Shown here: piece after piece, positions 34,955-45,125 of the stretch
Numbering within the stretch: the stretch's first letter is position 1
Layout: the number at the start of each line of letters is the position of its first letter
Source: Micromonospora sediminimaris
GTDB taxonomy: Bacteria > Actinomycetota > Actinomycetes > Mycobacteriales > Micromonosporaceae
Direction: 5' to 3'
Length of the DNA: 64,000 nucleotides
Assembly: GCA_900112325.1 (NCBI GenBank)
Contig: FOLJ01000003.1
Location: 62,001 to 126,000 of the forward strand
Notes under the pieces: model-generated
Databases searched by the model: none
The model's input: only the letters and a program-made list of their open reading frames with translations
Told to the model about the DNA's origin: nothing
Made by a program: the position numbers and the translations under genes

Positions 34955-36631
34955 GTGACTGCGAAGGTTGGCCGCCCACGGGACCGTTCGGTGGTCGTCG
35001 TACTGGCGGTGGCGGCGCTCGCCCTCACCCTCGCCGCAACGACGCTGACGGTGGCGGAGATGGGTGTGGCCCGGGCCGCCGACGGTCTCGCGGTCGTCTC
35101 CCCGGTGGAGGACGACGGCGTCGACTGCCCGACGCCGAATCCGGGAACCACCTCGGCCAACCCCAGGCTGCCCGACCCCTTCCGGAGACTCGACGGGAGC
35201 CGGATCTCGGCCAAGTCGGACTGGCGTTGTCAGCGAGCCCAGACCAAGCAGCTCGCGCAGCGGTACGTCTACGGTGAGAAGCCGGCGAAACCGCAGACCG
35301 TCAGCGGTACGGTCTCGAACACCAGCATCACCGTGAACGTGGCGCACAACGGCCGTACTGCCAGCTTCTCCGCGAGCGTGCAACTGCCCAGCGGCGGCAG
35401 TGGGCCGCATCCGGCCGTCGTGGTGCTCGGTGGGTTCGGGGCGGACACCGCCACCATCCGGTCCGCCGGTGCCGCCGTGATCAGCTATGACCCGCTCGCG
35501 GTGGGGCGGGAGGGCACTCCCCGCAACAACAAGCAGGGCGCCTTCTACAGCATCTACGGTTCGTCGAGCAGCAGCGGACTGTTGGTTGCCTGGGCCTGGG
35601 GCGTCAGCCGGATCATCGACGTCATCGAGCAGTCGGGCGGAAACATCCTCCGCGCGGACGCGACCGGCGTCACGGGGTGCTCCCGTTACGGCAAGGGCGC
35701 CTTCGTGACGGGCGCTTTCGACCAGCGCATCGCCCTGACCATGCCGATCGAGTCGGGCAGCGCCGGCTCGCCGATCTTCCGGGGCATCCCCGGCGAGTCC
35801 GGTGCCCAACCGCTGAGCAGCGCGTACGGCGAGCAGCCATGGCTCGGTGACGCCTTCGGCTCGTACACCGGCAACCCGGCGAACCTGCCGATCGACACCC
35901 ACCAGACCGTGGCCATGGTGGCTCCGCGTGGACTGCTCATCATGGACAACCCGCACATCGACTGGCTGGCCGCCCGCTCCTCGAGTGTCGCCGCGCTGGC
36001 CGGAGCGGAGGTCTACCGGGCACTCGGCGCGGGTGACAACATCAGCTACTGGTCCGACGTCCAGGACGGCACGCACTGCGCCTCCCGGTCGGAGTGGCGC
36101 GTCCCGTTGCAGCAGAACATCCAGAAGTTCCTGCTCAACACAGGCAGCTCCACGGGCGTGTTCCGGATCTCCAGCCGTAAGGCCGGCAACCTCTCCGAGT
36201 GGCGGGATTGGCAGACGCCGACCCTCGCCGACGGCCCGACCACGCCTCCGACCACGCCTCCGACGACCCCGCCGACGACGCCTCCCACCACGCCTCCCAC
36301 CACGCCTCCGACGACGCCTCCGACGACGCCACCGGCGAGCGGTGCCTGCTCGGCCTCGGTGTCCGTCAACCAGTGGACGGGTGGCTTCGTCGCCACAGTC
36401 CGGGTCACCGCCGGCTCGGCCGCGCTCAACGGCTGGGCGGTCACCATGACGCTGCCCTCCGGTGCCAGCGTCACCAACTCCTGGAACGCCCAGCGCAGTG
36501 GCTCCAGTGGAGCGGTCACCTTCAGCAATGTCAGCTACAACGGGTCCGTCGCCGCCGGGCAGTCCACCGAGTTCGGTTTCCAGGGCACCGGCACCGGCAG
36601 CGGGATGACTCCCACCTGCGCCGCCCGGTAG
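34955..36631 (+). CDS. Secreted glucuronoyl esterase (CE15) with CBM2
   Basis: The 558-residue precursor has a signal peptide (about 1-38) and a CE15 catalytic domain with the nucleophile motif GCSRYGKGAFV, a conserved Glu in LTMPIESGSAG and His in VQDGTHCA. A pure Thr-Thr-Pro-Pro linker of about eight units joins it to a C-terminal CBM2 (about 455-558, VNQWTGGFVATVRVTAGS). CE15 enzymes cleave the ester between glucuronoxylan and lignin alcohols. GTG 34955 follows GGAAGGGG by six bases; ATG 34919 or 34895 are alternatives. Confidence 0.88.
   Translation: MTAKVGRPRDRSVVVVLAVAALALTLAATTLTVAEMGVARAADGLAVVSPVEDDGVDCPTPNPGTTSANPRLPDPFRRLDGSRISAKSDWRCQRAQTKQLAQRYVYGEKPAKPQTVSGTVSNTSITVNVAHNGRTASFSASVQLPSGGSGPHPAVVVLGGFGADTATIRSAGAAVISYDPLAVGREGTPRNNKQGAFYSIYGSSSSSGLLVAWAWGVSRIIDVIEQSGGNILRADATGVTGCSRYGKGAFVTGAFDQRIALTMPIESGSAGSPIFRGIPGESGAQPLSSAYGEQPWLGDAFGSYTGNPANLPIDTHQTVAMVAPRGLLIMDNPHIDWLAARSSSVAALAGAEVYRALGAGDNISYWSDVQDGTHCASRSEWRVPLQQNIQKFLLNTGSSTGVFRISSRKAGNLSEWRDWQTPTLADGPTTPPTTPPTTPPTTPPTTPPTTPPTTPPTTPPASGACSASVSVNQWTGGFVATVRVTAGSAALNGWAVTMTLPSGASVTNSWNAQRSGSSGAVTFSNVSYNGSVAAGQSTEFGFQGTGTGSGMTPTCAAR
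36232..36335 (+). repeat. Tandem 12-bp repeats encoding the TTPP linker of the CE15 protein
   Basis: Near-identical 12-base units (ACGCCTCCGACC and variants) encode about eight Thr-Thr-Pro-Pro blocks between catalytic domain and CBM2. Such DNA can expand or contract by slippage. Confidence 0.8.
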
Positions 36632-38245
<1,614 letters not shown>

Positions 38246-38259
38246 CCGGGCCGAACCAC

Positions 38260-38294
38260 ACCGGCCGTGCGGGGCTCGCCCCCGCACGGCCGGT
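38260..38294. terminator. Hairpin between the xylanase and the convergent beta-helix gene
   Basis: A perfect 15-bp stem (ACCGGCCGTGCGGGG with its complement) and a 5-nt loop lie 14 bases after the xylanase stop. Symmetry allows use from both sides. Confidence 0.75.
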
Positions 38295-38355
38295 CCTCGT
38301 TCGTGACGAAAGACGTCGTCCAAGCGTCACGGGCCCGCCCGGGCCGGGGGACGGG

Positions 38356-39810
38356 TCAGCCGTAGCCGATCGGTTCGGTGATCGCCGAGTAGGCCGGCTG
38401 ACTGATTCCGGTGGCGCTGGTCGCGACGACCCGTACCCGCAGCCGACTGCCGGCGTCGGCCTCGGTGACTCGGTACGTCCTGCCGACGGCGTCCGGAATC
38501 GACACGCAGACCGGTTCGGAGTGGTGGCAGCGTTGCCACTGGAAGGCGTACACCAGGTTCCGCTGAAACGGCCAGACCCCGGGCGTGGCGCTACCCACCG
38601 ATCCGTAGGGGTCGATCGGGCTGTCGAGTCCGCCCAGTTGCGGCGGGATCGCGTTGAACGGCACCGGAGCCGACTGGTACGCGCCCGGGTCACAGCCGCC
38701 GGCCAGCGAACTGCGGCGGTTCTGTCCGTGCTGGTCGGTGCCGTCGCAGAGCGGGTCGCCGGCCGGGATGCTGCCGCGGATCGTGCTCGCCACGCCGAGA
38801 AGGTGGATCGGGGTCGTGCCGGTGGCCAGCTCCGCGACGGGGCGCAGGTCGATGTCGACCGCCGCCACCTGCCGGCCACAACTACCGTCGGCGCTGACGT
38901 TGTGGTTGGCCAGGTCGATGGCGGGCGAGTGCATCAGCACGCAGTCTCCGCCGGCATTGCCGGTGAACAGGGACGCGGTGATGTCATGTGCATGTTTCGG
39001 ATCGCCGGAGGTCACCAGAGCCGCTGGCCCCTGGTTGCCGGCGACGGTGGTGTGCCGCAGTCGTACGTCCCCGTGCGCGACGAGGACTCCGCTCGCGCTG
39101 GTACCGGCCATGTTGCCGGTGATCGTGGAGTCCGTGATCCGCGTCGCCGAGAAGATCGCGTAGATGCCGCCACCTGCGACTGCGGCGCGGTTGCCGCCAA
39201 CCGTGGACCTCTCCAGAGTCAACCCGTGGAACCGCGAGAAGATACCGCCACCACCGGACCGAGCGCTGTTTCCGCTGATGATGCTTCCGCTGACCTTGGT
39301 GGTGGCGTAGGCCGCGATCCCGCCTCCGACCTCACCCGCGTTGTGCCACAGCCGAACCTGCCGCACCGTCAGCGGTGCCGCACTGGTGATTCCGCCGCCG
39401 TCGAGGGCACCCTCGCCGACACCGTTGACGATGCTGAGGTCCGCCACCTCGAGTGCGCCGCCGTCCCACGAGTCCACCACAGTGGCGCGCTGGCGTCCGT
39501 TCAGGACGGTGACGTCCATGCCGGCACCGATCAGACTGACCGCGAGGCCGTCCGGGACGATGATGTTCTCGTCGTACCAGCCGGGCCCGATCCGGACCGT
39601 GCCGCCGGAGGCGACCCGGCCCACGGCATGGCTGACGGTGCGGCAGGGGGCGGCCGAGGCACCGCATTCCGCGGAATCGGTACCGCTGAGGGTGACGGCC
39701 ACCTCGGCGAGCAGCCCGTCGGCGTACGTCGGTGCCGGCATGGCGGGCAGCCCGGCGGCGACCGCCACGACGAGGGAAACCGTGATTGGTGTGCCGGACA
39801 TACCAGCCAT
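38356..39810 (-). CDS. Secreted right-handed beta-helix protein with C-terminal Ig-like domain
   Basis: The 484-residue precursor has a signal peptide (about 1-31). Repeating Gly/Ser/Thr/Asn-rich rungs (about 100-330) have the pattern SGNSARSGGGGIFSRF, GGNRAAVAGGGIYAIF, TGNMAGTSASGV, which is typical of right-handed parallel beta-helix or Pmp-like repeats. The C-terminus (about 395-484, QWQRCHHSEPVC then SRLRVRVVATSATG) is an Ig-like domain often found in actinobacterial surface proteins. A polysaccharide lyase or surface-adhesion role is possible; no catalytic residues could be assigned. ATG 39810 follows GGGAGG. Confidence 0.75.
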   Translation of the reverse strand: MAGMSGTPITVSLVVAVAAGLPAMPAPTYADGLLAEVAVTLSGTDSAECGASAAPCRTVSHAVGRVASGGTVRIGPGWYDENIIVPDGLAVSLIGAGMDVTVLNGRQRATVVDSWDGGALEVADLSIVNGVGEGALDGGGITSAAPLTVRQVRLWHNAGEVGGGIAAYATTKVSGSIISGNSARSGGGGIFSRFHGLTLERSTVGGNRAAVAGGGIYAIFSATRITDSTITGNMAGTSASGVLVAHGDVRLRHTTVAGNQGPAALVTSGDPKHAHDITASLFTGNAGGDCVLMHSPAIDLANHNVSADGSCGRQVAAVDIDLRPVAELATGTTPIHLLGVASTIRGSIPAGDPLCDGTDQHGQNRRSSLAGGCDPGAYQSAPVPFNAIPPQLGGLDSPIDPYGSVGSATPGVWPFQRNLVYAFQWQRCHHSEPVCVSIPDAVGRTYRVTEADAGSRLRVRVVATSATGISQPAYSAITEPIGYG

Positions 39811-40223
39811 GCTGGACCTCCCGACAGGGCGACACCGAAGACCGGGTGGCATCAGGGTACTGACGCGGCGGCCCCACGGACTGACTACAAATCGACAGTG
39901 GATCTCGACGGGCCACTGTGGACCAAAAGCCGCTCATTGACTGCTGTCTGTGCATCGTCGTACCGTCGCAGCGTCAGCCATCGATGATGGGCAGGGCGAC
40001 CGAGCCGGCGCCGTGTCCGCCGGGCGACTTCTCGGGCACGGTCGCCGGGCGAGATGGGCCGCGACGGCCAGGACCAGCGCCACCGGCGCGATCCGGGCCA
40101 CGCACATGCCGCTGCCGGCTGCCGCCTCCGTACGCGATCACGAACCGCACGCCGGATCCGCCGCTGTCGTGAACGCGAACAGTCCCGGCCGCCCACGTGG
40201 CGGCCAGGACTGAAGGAGGACCA
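39811..40223. other. Divergent intergenic region between the beta-helix and GH12 genes
   Basis: The 413-bp gap contains a perfect 7-bp inverted repeat ACAGTGG (39895-39901) / CCACTGT (39913-39919). A promoter-like TTGACT (39937-39942), 18 bases, TACCGT (39961-39966) reads toward the GH12 gene and would leave a leader of about 250 nt. No other gene is seen. Confidence 0.45.
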
Positions 40224-41390
40224 ATGGTGAAACGCACCCGCCTCGCCCTGCTCGCCGCCGCGGTGGCCAGCACCGTCGTCACCGCCGCCGTCGGAGTCGC
40301 GGTCGCACATGCCGCGACGGTCGGCTGCGCCGTGCGATACACGGTCTCCGCGCAGTGGCAGGGCGGCTTCAACGCCGACGTGACCATCACCAACCTCGGC
40401 GACCCGGTGTCGTCGTGGCGTCTGACCTGGGCCTACGACGCAGGGCAGCGGGTCACGCAGGCGTGGAACGCCACCGTGACCCAGGACCTCGCGCAGGTGA
40501 CCGCGGCGAACGTGTCCTACAACGGAGCGATCGGTCTCAACGGCACCGCGAGCTTTGGCTTCACCGGCTCGTGGAGCGGCAGCAACCCGGTACCGACCGC
40601 GTTCGCGCTCAACGGGGTGACCTGCACCGGCTCCAGCAACCCCGGTCCGACCCCGACGCCGACCCGCACCACGCCGCCGCCGGTGCCCGACTATCCCCCC
40701 ACCGGTCGGCTGTGCGACAGCGACGATCTGATCGACATTGGCAAGTACTGGATCCCCAACAACCAGTGGGGCGCCACCGGTGCCACCGGCAGCCAGTGCA
40801 TCTGGTCCAACGGGGGACCGGGAGACCCCATCTACTGGGGGACCAGCTACACCTGGAGCGGCGACCCGAGCAGCGTCAAGTCGTACGCGGCGGCGATTCT
40901 CGGCTGGCACTGGGGTTGGCGGCGGCCGAACACCGGGCTGCCGGTGCAGCTTTCCGCGAACCGTGACGTCAACACCAACTGGCGTTTCAACGTCACCTCC
41001 AACGGCGCCTCGAACATGAACGTCGCGTACGACATGTGGTTCCACCCGATGGCCAACCCGGGCTCGGCGGACCAGCCCACCGACGAGCTGATGATCTGGC
41101 TCTACCGCTCCAACGCGTCGCCAGCCGGCAGCCGCCAGGGCACCGTCACCATCGCGGGTACCACCTGGGAGGTCTGGCGTGGCTACGTGGGCACCTGGAA
41201 CGTCTACTCCTACGTACGGACCAGCAACACCACAAGCGCAACGCTCAACATCCGCGACTTCACCGACGACGTGGTGTCCCGGGGCTGGATGAACCGCTCG
41301 AAGTACCTGACCAGCGTCCAGGCGGGACCGGAGATCTTCACCGGCAGCGGGGAGGTCAACACGACGTTGTACCAGGTCACCGTCGGCTGA
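40224..41390 (+). CDS. Secreted CBM2-GH12 endoglucanase
   Basis: The 388-residue precursor has a signal peptide (about 1-32) and an N-terminal CBM2 (about 35-135: WQGGFNADVTITNLGD, VTQAWNATVT, ANVSYNGAI). A Pro/Thr linker leads to a GH12 jelly-roll domain (about 160-388) with nucleophile Glu in TDELMIWLYR and acid/base Glu in QAGPEIFTGSGE. It should cleave beta-1,4-glucan outside the cell. ATG 40224 follows GAAGGAGG. CBM2 at the N-terminus differs from the C-terminal position in the other CBM2 proteins of the window. Confidence 0.91.
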   Translation: MVKRTRLALLAAAVASTVVTAAVGVAVAHAATVGCAVRYTVSAQWQGGFNADVTITNLGDPVSSWRLTWAYDAGQRVTQAWNATVTQDLAQVTAANVSYNGAIGLNGTASFGFTGSWSGSNPVPTAFALNGVTCTGSSNPGPTPTPTRTTPPPVPDYPPTGRLCDSDDLIDIGKYWIPNNQWGATGATGSQCIWSNGGPGDPIYWGTSYTWSGDPSSVKSYAAAILGWHWGWRRPNTGLPVQLSANRDVNTNWRFNVTSNGASNMNVAYDMWFHPMANPGSADQPTDELMIWLYRSNASPAGSRQGTVTIAGTTWEVWRGYVGTWNVYSYVRTSNTTSATLNIRDFTDDVVSRGWMNRSKYLTSVQAGPEIFTGSGEVNTTLYQVTVG

Positions 41391-41420
41391 TCCGGCCGCA
41401 GCTTTGATCGAAGGGCGTCA

Positions 41421-41450
41421 TTGACCGTTACCGTAAACTCTCTTTAAGAT
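41421..41450 (+). promoter_or_regulatory. Candidate promoter of the GH18 chitinase gene
   Basis: TTGACC (41421-41426), 18 bases, TAAGAT (41445-41450) lies about 110 bases before the GH18 start, in an AT-richer patch of the 169-bp gap after the GH12 gene. Confidence 0.5.
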
Positions 41451-41559
41451 TTGGCTGCCTCGAGGAACCAAGCACCCGTACGCCACGGCCGGTCATCGGC
41501 GGCTCCACACGACCGGCCGTGGCGGCACGGCACCCTCACCTGCCACGGGAAGGTCCTCG

Positions 41560-42936
41560 ATGTCCCCACCATGTCCCCGGCCGCGCTCGGCCCTCGCCGC
41601 CGGTCTGCTCGCGCTGGTCACCGCCGGCGCCACTCTCACCGTCGCCCCTACCGCCGTGCAGGCGGTGGTCCTGCCCAGCAGCTTCAAGAGCGTGGGCTAC
41701 CTGCCGTCCTGGACCGGCAACGTCAACTCGGTGCAGTACACCAAGCTCACCCACATCAACTACGCGTTCGTGCTGCCCAACAGCAACGGCACCCTGCGCG
41801 CGGTGGAGAATCCGAGCAAGCTCACCTCGCTGGTGTCGCTGGCCCGGGCGAACAACGTCAAGGTCTCCATCGCCATCGGCGGCTGGAACGACGGTGACGA
41901 CAGCGCCTTCGAGGCACTCGCGGCCAACGCCGGCACCCGCACGACGTTCGTCAACAGCGTGGTCAACTTCGTCAACCAGTACGGCCTCGACGGAGTCGAC
42001 ATGGACTGGGAGTACCCGGACCCGGGCACCTCGGCCAACAACTTCAGCCTGCTGATGCAGCAGTTGGGCAATGCGTTGCGCCCACAGGGCAAGCTGCTCA
42101 CCGCAGCGGTGGTGGCGGAGGGCTACTACCGCGACGGCGTACCGACGTCGGTCTTCAACCACGTGGACTTTCTCAACATCATGGCGTACGACGGCGGTAG
42201 TCCCCACGCCAACTACGACTGGTCGATCAACGCGGTGAACGGTTGGAAGGCCCGCGGCCTGCCGGCTAGCAAGGCGATCCTCGGGGTTCCCTTCTACAGC
42301 CGGCCGGGCTACTACACGTACACCCAGTTGGTCGGCATGGACCCGGCCAACGCCAACCGGGACTGCACCACCGTCGGCGGCGCTCAGCAGTGCTACAACG
42401 GCGTACCGACGGTCAAGCGCAAGACCCAGTGGGCGATGGCCAACGCCGGCGGCATGATGAATTGGGAACTGACCCAGGACACCGGTGGCTCGACGTCGCT
42501 GGTCAGCGCGATCTACGACACCGTGATGGGTGGTTCCCCGCCGCCGACCGGCCGGACCGGCCAGATCACCGGCATCGCCGGGAAGTGCATCGACGTCGCC
42601 GCTGCGGCCACCGCCAACGGCACCGCCATCCAGCTCTACACCTGCAACGGCACCAACGCGCAGCGGTGGACCGTGGCCACCGACGGCACCCTGCGCGCCC
42701 TCGGCAAGTGCCTGGACGTGACCAGCGCCGGTACCGCAAACGGCACTCCGATCCAGCTCTGGGAGTGCAACGGCACCGGCGCCCAGGTCTGGCAGGCCCA
42801 GTCCAACGGCACGCTACGCAACCCGGCGTCGAACAGGTGCCTCGACGCCACCGGCAACAGCTCCGCCGACGGCACCCGGCTCCAGATCTGGGACTGCTTC
42901 GGCGGCGCCAACCAGGTCTGGCGCCTACCGGCCTGA
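41560..42936 (+). CDS. Secreted GH18 chitinase with ricin-type (CBM13-like) lectin domain
   Basis: The 458-residue precursor has a signal peptide (about 1-35). The GH18 barrel (about 40-325) has the active-site motif LDGVDMDWEYP (catalytic Glu about 149), SIAIGGWND and the conserved NIMAYD. The C-terminal ricin beta-trefoil (about 332-458) shows three repeats of the type KCIDVAAAATANGTAIQLYT ending in QVW or QRW. It should degrade chitin outside the cell. ATG 41560 was chosen for the signal peptide and the upstream GGAAGG. Confidence 0.9.
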   Translation: MSPPCPRPRSALAAGLLALVTAGATLTVAPTAVQAVVLPSSFKSVGYLPSWTGNVNSVQYTKLTHINYAFVLPNSNGTLRAVENPSKLTSLVSLARANNVKVSIAIGGWNDGDDSAFEALAANAGTRTTFVNSVVNFVNQYGLDGVDMDWEYPDPGTSANNFSLLMQQLGNALRPQGKLLTAAVVAEGYYRDGVPTSVFNHVDFLNIMAYDGGSPHANYDWSINAVNGWKARGLPASKAILGVPFYSRPGYYTYTQLVGMDPANANRDCTTVGGAQQCYNGVPTVKRKTQWAMANAGGMMNWELTQDTGGSTSLVSAIYDTVMGGSPPPTGRTGQITGIAGKCIDVAAAATANGTAIQLYTCNGTNAQRWTVATDGTLRALGKCLDVTSAGTANGTPIQLWECNGTGAQVWQAQSNGTLRNPASNRCLDATGNSSADGTRLQIWDCFGGANQVWRLPA

Positions 42937-42957
42937 CCCGCCCGCCCGGAACGCCAC

Positions 42958-42989
42958 GGCGGCCCCGTCCCGGTGGGGACGGGGCCGCC
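42958..42989. terminator. Bidirectional hairpin between two convergent glycosidase genes
   Basis: A perfect 14-bp stem (GGCGGCCCCGTCCC with its complement) around a GGTG loop lies between the GH18 stop and the end of the clan-A glycosidase gene. Confidence 0.75.
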
Positions 42990-43026
42990 TCGGCCGGCGG
43001 GCTCGTTCATCGGCCGGGATCGGCGG

Positions 43027-44856
43027 TCACCGGCCCCACAGCCGCCAGGTCTGGTTGAGTGGGCTGCCCTGGCCCACCGGGTTGCAGGTCCACTGGTGGA
43101 CCGGGGCGCGGGGCGCGGTGGAGATGGTGCTGACATCGACGCACTTGTTGCTGTGTCGGGCCACCAACTGGTAGTCGTGTGGGTCGTTGCCCGGGTAGGT
43201 CACCTTGCGCAGGGTGAACTGCTGGTTGAGACCACCGTGGCAGCCCCACTGGTGCACTGCCGCGCCGTCGGCGGTGGACACCCCGTTGACGTCCAGGCAC
43301 TTGCCGGTCTGCTGGTTTACCACGGTGTAGGTGTTCGCCACCCCGGAGACCGGCTGGAAGTTCCACAGCTGCTGGTCGCCACCCTCGCAGTGGAACTGCT
43401 GCTGCACGTTGCCGTCGGCGGTGTTGCGGTCGGTGTTGTCGAGACACTGCTGGGAGTGCTGTGCCACGGCCACCGACTGGAAGCCGCCGTCGGCGGGCGG
43501 CAGCAGGGTTAGCGTGTAGGTGTCGGTCTGGTTGGCGTAGGGCACCGTCACGGTGGCATTGTTGCCGCTCACGCTCACCACGCTGTTCGAGACGGTGACC
43601 GGGCCCTGCACCGCGCCGCCGCCGTTGTGGGGAATCCGTTGGGTGAGCACCCGGACCTGGTTGTTCTGCACGATGCCCGTGGTGTCGAGCCGTTGCAGGT
43701 TGACGGTGAGGTTCCCGGTGGTCCGGCCCCCACCGAGCAGCACCTTCGCCGAACCTGTCGCCTTGGTGGCGAAGGCGTCGTACGACGGGCTGGCCGAGAC
43801 CGAAACGATCTGCCCGGTCTGCGAGCCGTAGAAGCGGTAGACCCACCACTCGCCCTTCGGCTGATGCTGCCCGGCCGAGTTGCGCACCAGCAGGTTGCCC
43901 AGGTCGTTGTGCAGGTTGCCGGCGCTGGCCCAGTTCGCCCGCAGGCCGTCGGCGCGGGCGCGCTCCAGCCGGGCGATGTACCAGGCGCCGTCGGCGGGGT
44001 TCTGCTCGTCCGGGGCGGCGTACTCATTGATCTGGTACGGCCGGGGGTGCGGGATGCCACGCGGGTCGAGGGTCGCGTTGGCGGCGGCGACGTTGGCCAC
44101 CGGATCACCGGGCAGGGCGTGCCAGCTGACGATGTCCGGCACCGTGTTGGTCGAGCGGACGAAGTCCAGGTACTGGTTCCAGAAGGCGTGGTTGGTCGAG
44201 GGTACGCAGGCGCAGCTCGGCCCGACGATGAGCTGGTTGGGGAACTCGGCCCGGATGCGCTGGTAGGTGCGGCGCCACAACTCGAAGTACTGGGAGATCG
44301 GGCGGTTCCAGAACAGCGTGATGTTGGGCTCGTTCCAGATGTCCCACTGCACCGTCAGTCCGGCCGCGCGTACATCGCTGATGACCCGGTTGAGGAAGTT
44401 GTCGTAGTCGGTCCAGTTGCCGTTGTCGCCGGGGAAACGGGAGATCGCGGCACCGTCGGCACCCCACAGGTCGTGCGGCAGGAGGATGAACTCGCCGCCG
44501 AGAGCGTTGGTCCGGCGAGCCTGGGCGAGGGTGGAGTTCCACCGGCGTTCGTAGTTTCCGCCGACCCAGCCGCTGCCGGGCAGTTGTGCGCCACCGGCAC
44601 GCATGTACCGGAACTTCACGTCCCGATAGAAGTGATCGGCCGGGCCGGAGGCGTTCTCGGTCATGCCGTAGATCCAGCCGGCCGCGCGGTACGTCGGTGC
44701 GCCGCTGGTGCTCGAGAAGTTCACGCTTATCGACTCGTCCGCGGCCTGGGCCGGCGTGGATACCGCGACGACGGCGGTGGCCGCGAGAACACCGACCGCG
44801 AGTCGGGCGGCGAGGCGGCGGAGAGGTCCTAGTCTGCTCGTGCGGGGGAGTGGCAC
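43027..44856 (-). CDS. Secreted clan GH-A glycosidase (GH39-like) with ricin-type lectin domain
   Basis: The 609-residue precursor has a signal peptide (about 1-39) and a TIM-barrel catalytic domain (about 45-340) with acid/base Glu in VQWDIWNEPN and a likely nucleophile Glu in YQINEYAAP. A beta-sandwich region (about 350-460) and a C-terminal ricin trefoil (about 470-609, with CLDNTDRNTADGNVQQQF) follow. GH39 enzymes act on xylosides, arabinosides or galactosyl-arabinosides; the substrate here is open. GTG 44856 follows AAAGGAG. The operator at 44903-44916 ties it to the LacI regulon. Confidence 0.8.
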   Translation of the reverse strand: MPLPRTSRLGPLRRLAARLAVGVLAATAVVAVSTPAQAADESISVNFSSTSGAPTYRAAGWIYGMTENASGPADHFYRDVKFRYMRAGGAQLPGSGWVGGNYERRWNSTLAQARRTNALGGEFILLPHDLWGADGAAISRFPGDNGNWTDYDNFLNRVISDVRAAGLTVQWDIWNEPNITLFWNRPISQYFELWRRTYQRIRAEFPNQLIVGPSCACVPSTNHAFWNQYLDFVRSTNTVPDIVSWHALPGDPVANVAAANATLDPRGIPHPRPYQINEYAAPDEQNPADGAWYIARLERARADGLRANWASAGNLHNDLGNLLVRNSAGQHQPKGEWWVYRFYGSQTGQIVSVSASPSYDAFATKATGSAKVLLGGGRTTGNLTVNLQRLDTTGIVQNNQVRVLTQRIPHNGGGAVQGPVTVSNSVVSVSGNNATVTVPYANQTDTYTLTLLPPADGGFQSVAVAQHSQQCLDNTDRNTADGNVQQQFHCEGGDQQLWNFQPVSGVANTYTVVNQQTGKCLDVNGVSTADGAAVHQWGCHGGLNQQFTLRKVTYPGNDPHDYQLVARHSNKCVDVSTISTAPRAPVHQWTCNPVGQGSPLNQTWRLWGR

Positions 44857-44902
44857 TGGGACTCCTTTGCGACGGGAGCACGTCCGAGGGCGGAGGGCGT
44901 TG

Positions 44903-44951
44903 GCGAATCGATTCGCTGCGGAGCGTAGGAGTTCACGGTTGTAAATGTCAA
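44903..44951 (-). promoter_or_regulatory. Promoter and LacI-type operator of the clan-A glycosidase gene
   Basis: On the minus strand, TTGACA (44951-44946), 18 bases and TACGCT (44927-44922) are followed at once by the perfect 14-bp palindrome GCGAATCGATTCGC (44903-44916). The palindrome would cover the transcription start, and it matches operators at the importer and LacI promoters. Confidence 0.75.
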
Positions 44952-45012
44952 CGTCGTGACGTCAGCGTGAAGCGCACGTTTCACACGGTGGCGGACCTCG
45001 TCTCGCTCGCTC

Positions 45013-45071
45013 TTGACCGGGTCGCTCGGCCGGGCCTATGGTCGGCCGAACCGATTCGGCGAATCGGTTCG
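45013..45071 (+). promoter_or_regulatory. Promoter and double LacI-type operator of the sugar importer operon
   Basis: TTGACC (45013-45018), 18 bases and TATGGT (45037-45042) are followed by two adjacent operator copies, CGAACCGATTCG (45047-45058) and CGAATCGGTTCG (45060-45071). Each differs by one base from the palindrome CGAATCGATTCG, and the two are mirror images, forming a 25-bp dyad. Confidence 0.75.
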
Positions 45072-45125
45072 ACAGTGGGCTGATGTTGCGCACCTTCCAC
45101 CACAGCGATCGAAGCGAGGCGTCAG

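Noticed and set aside
36232..36335. Short tandem repeats considered as a CRISPR array
   Set aside because: The units are 12 bp, contiguous without spacers, and encode the TTPP linker of a secreted enzyme.
38521..39987. A 488-codon plus-strand frame across the beta-helix gene
   Set aside because: No signal peptide, no motif, Arg/Ala/Gly-rich; the minus-strand gene has a signal peptide, ribosome-binding site and regular repeats.
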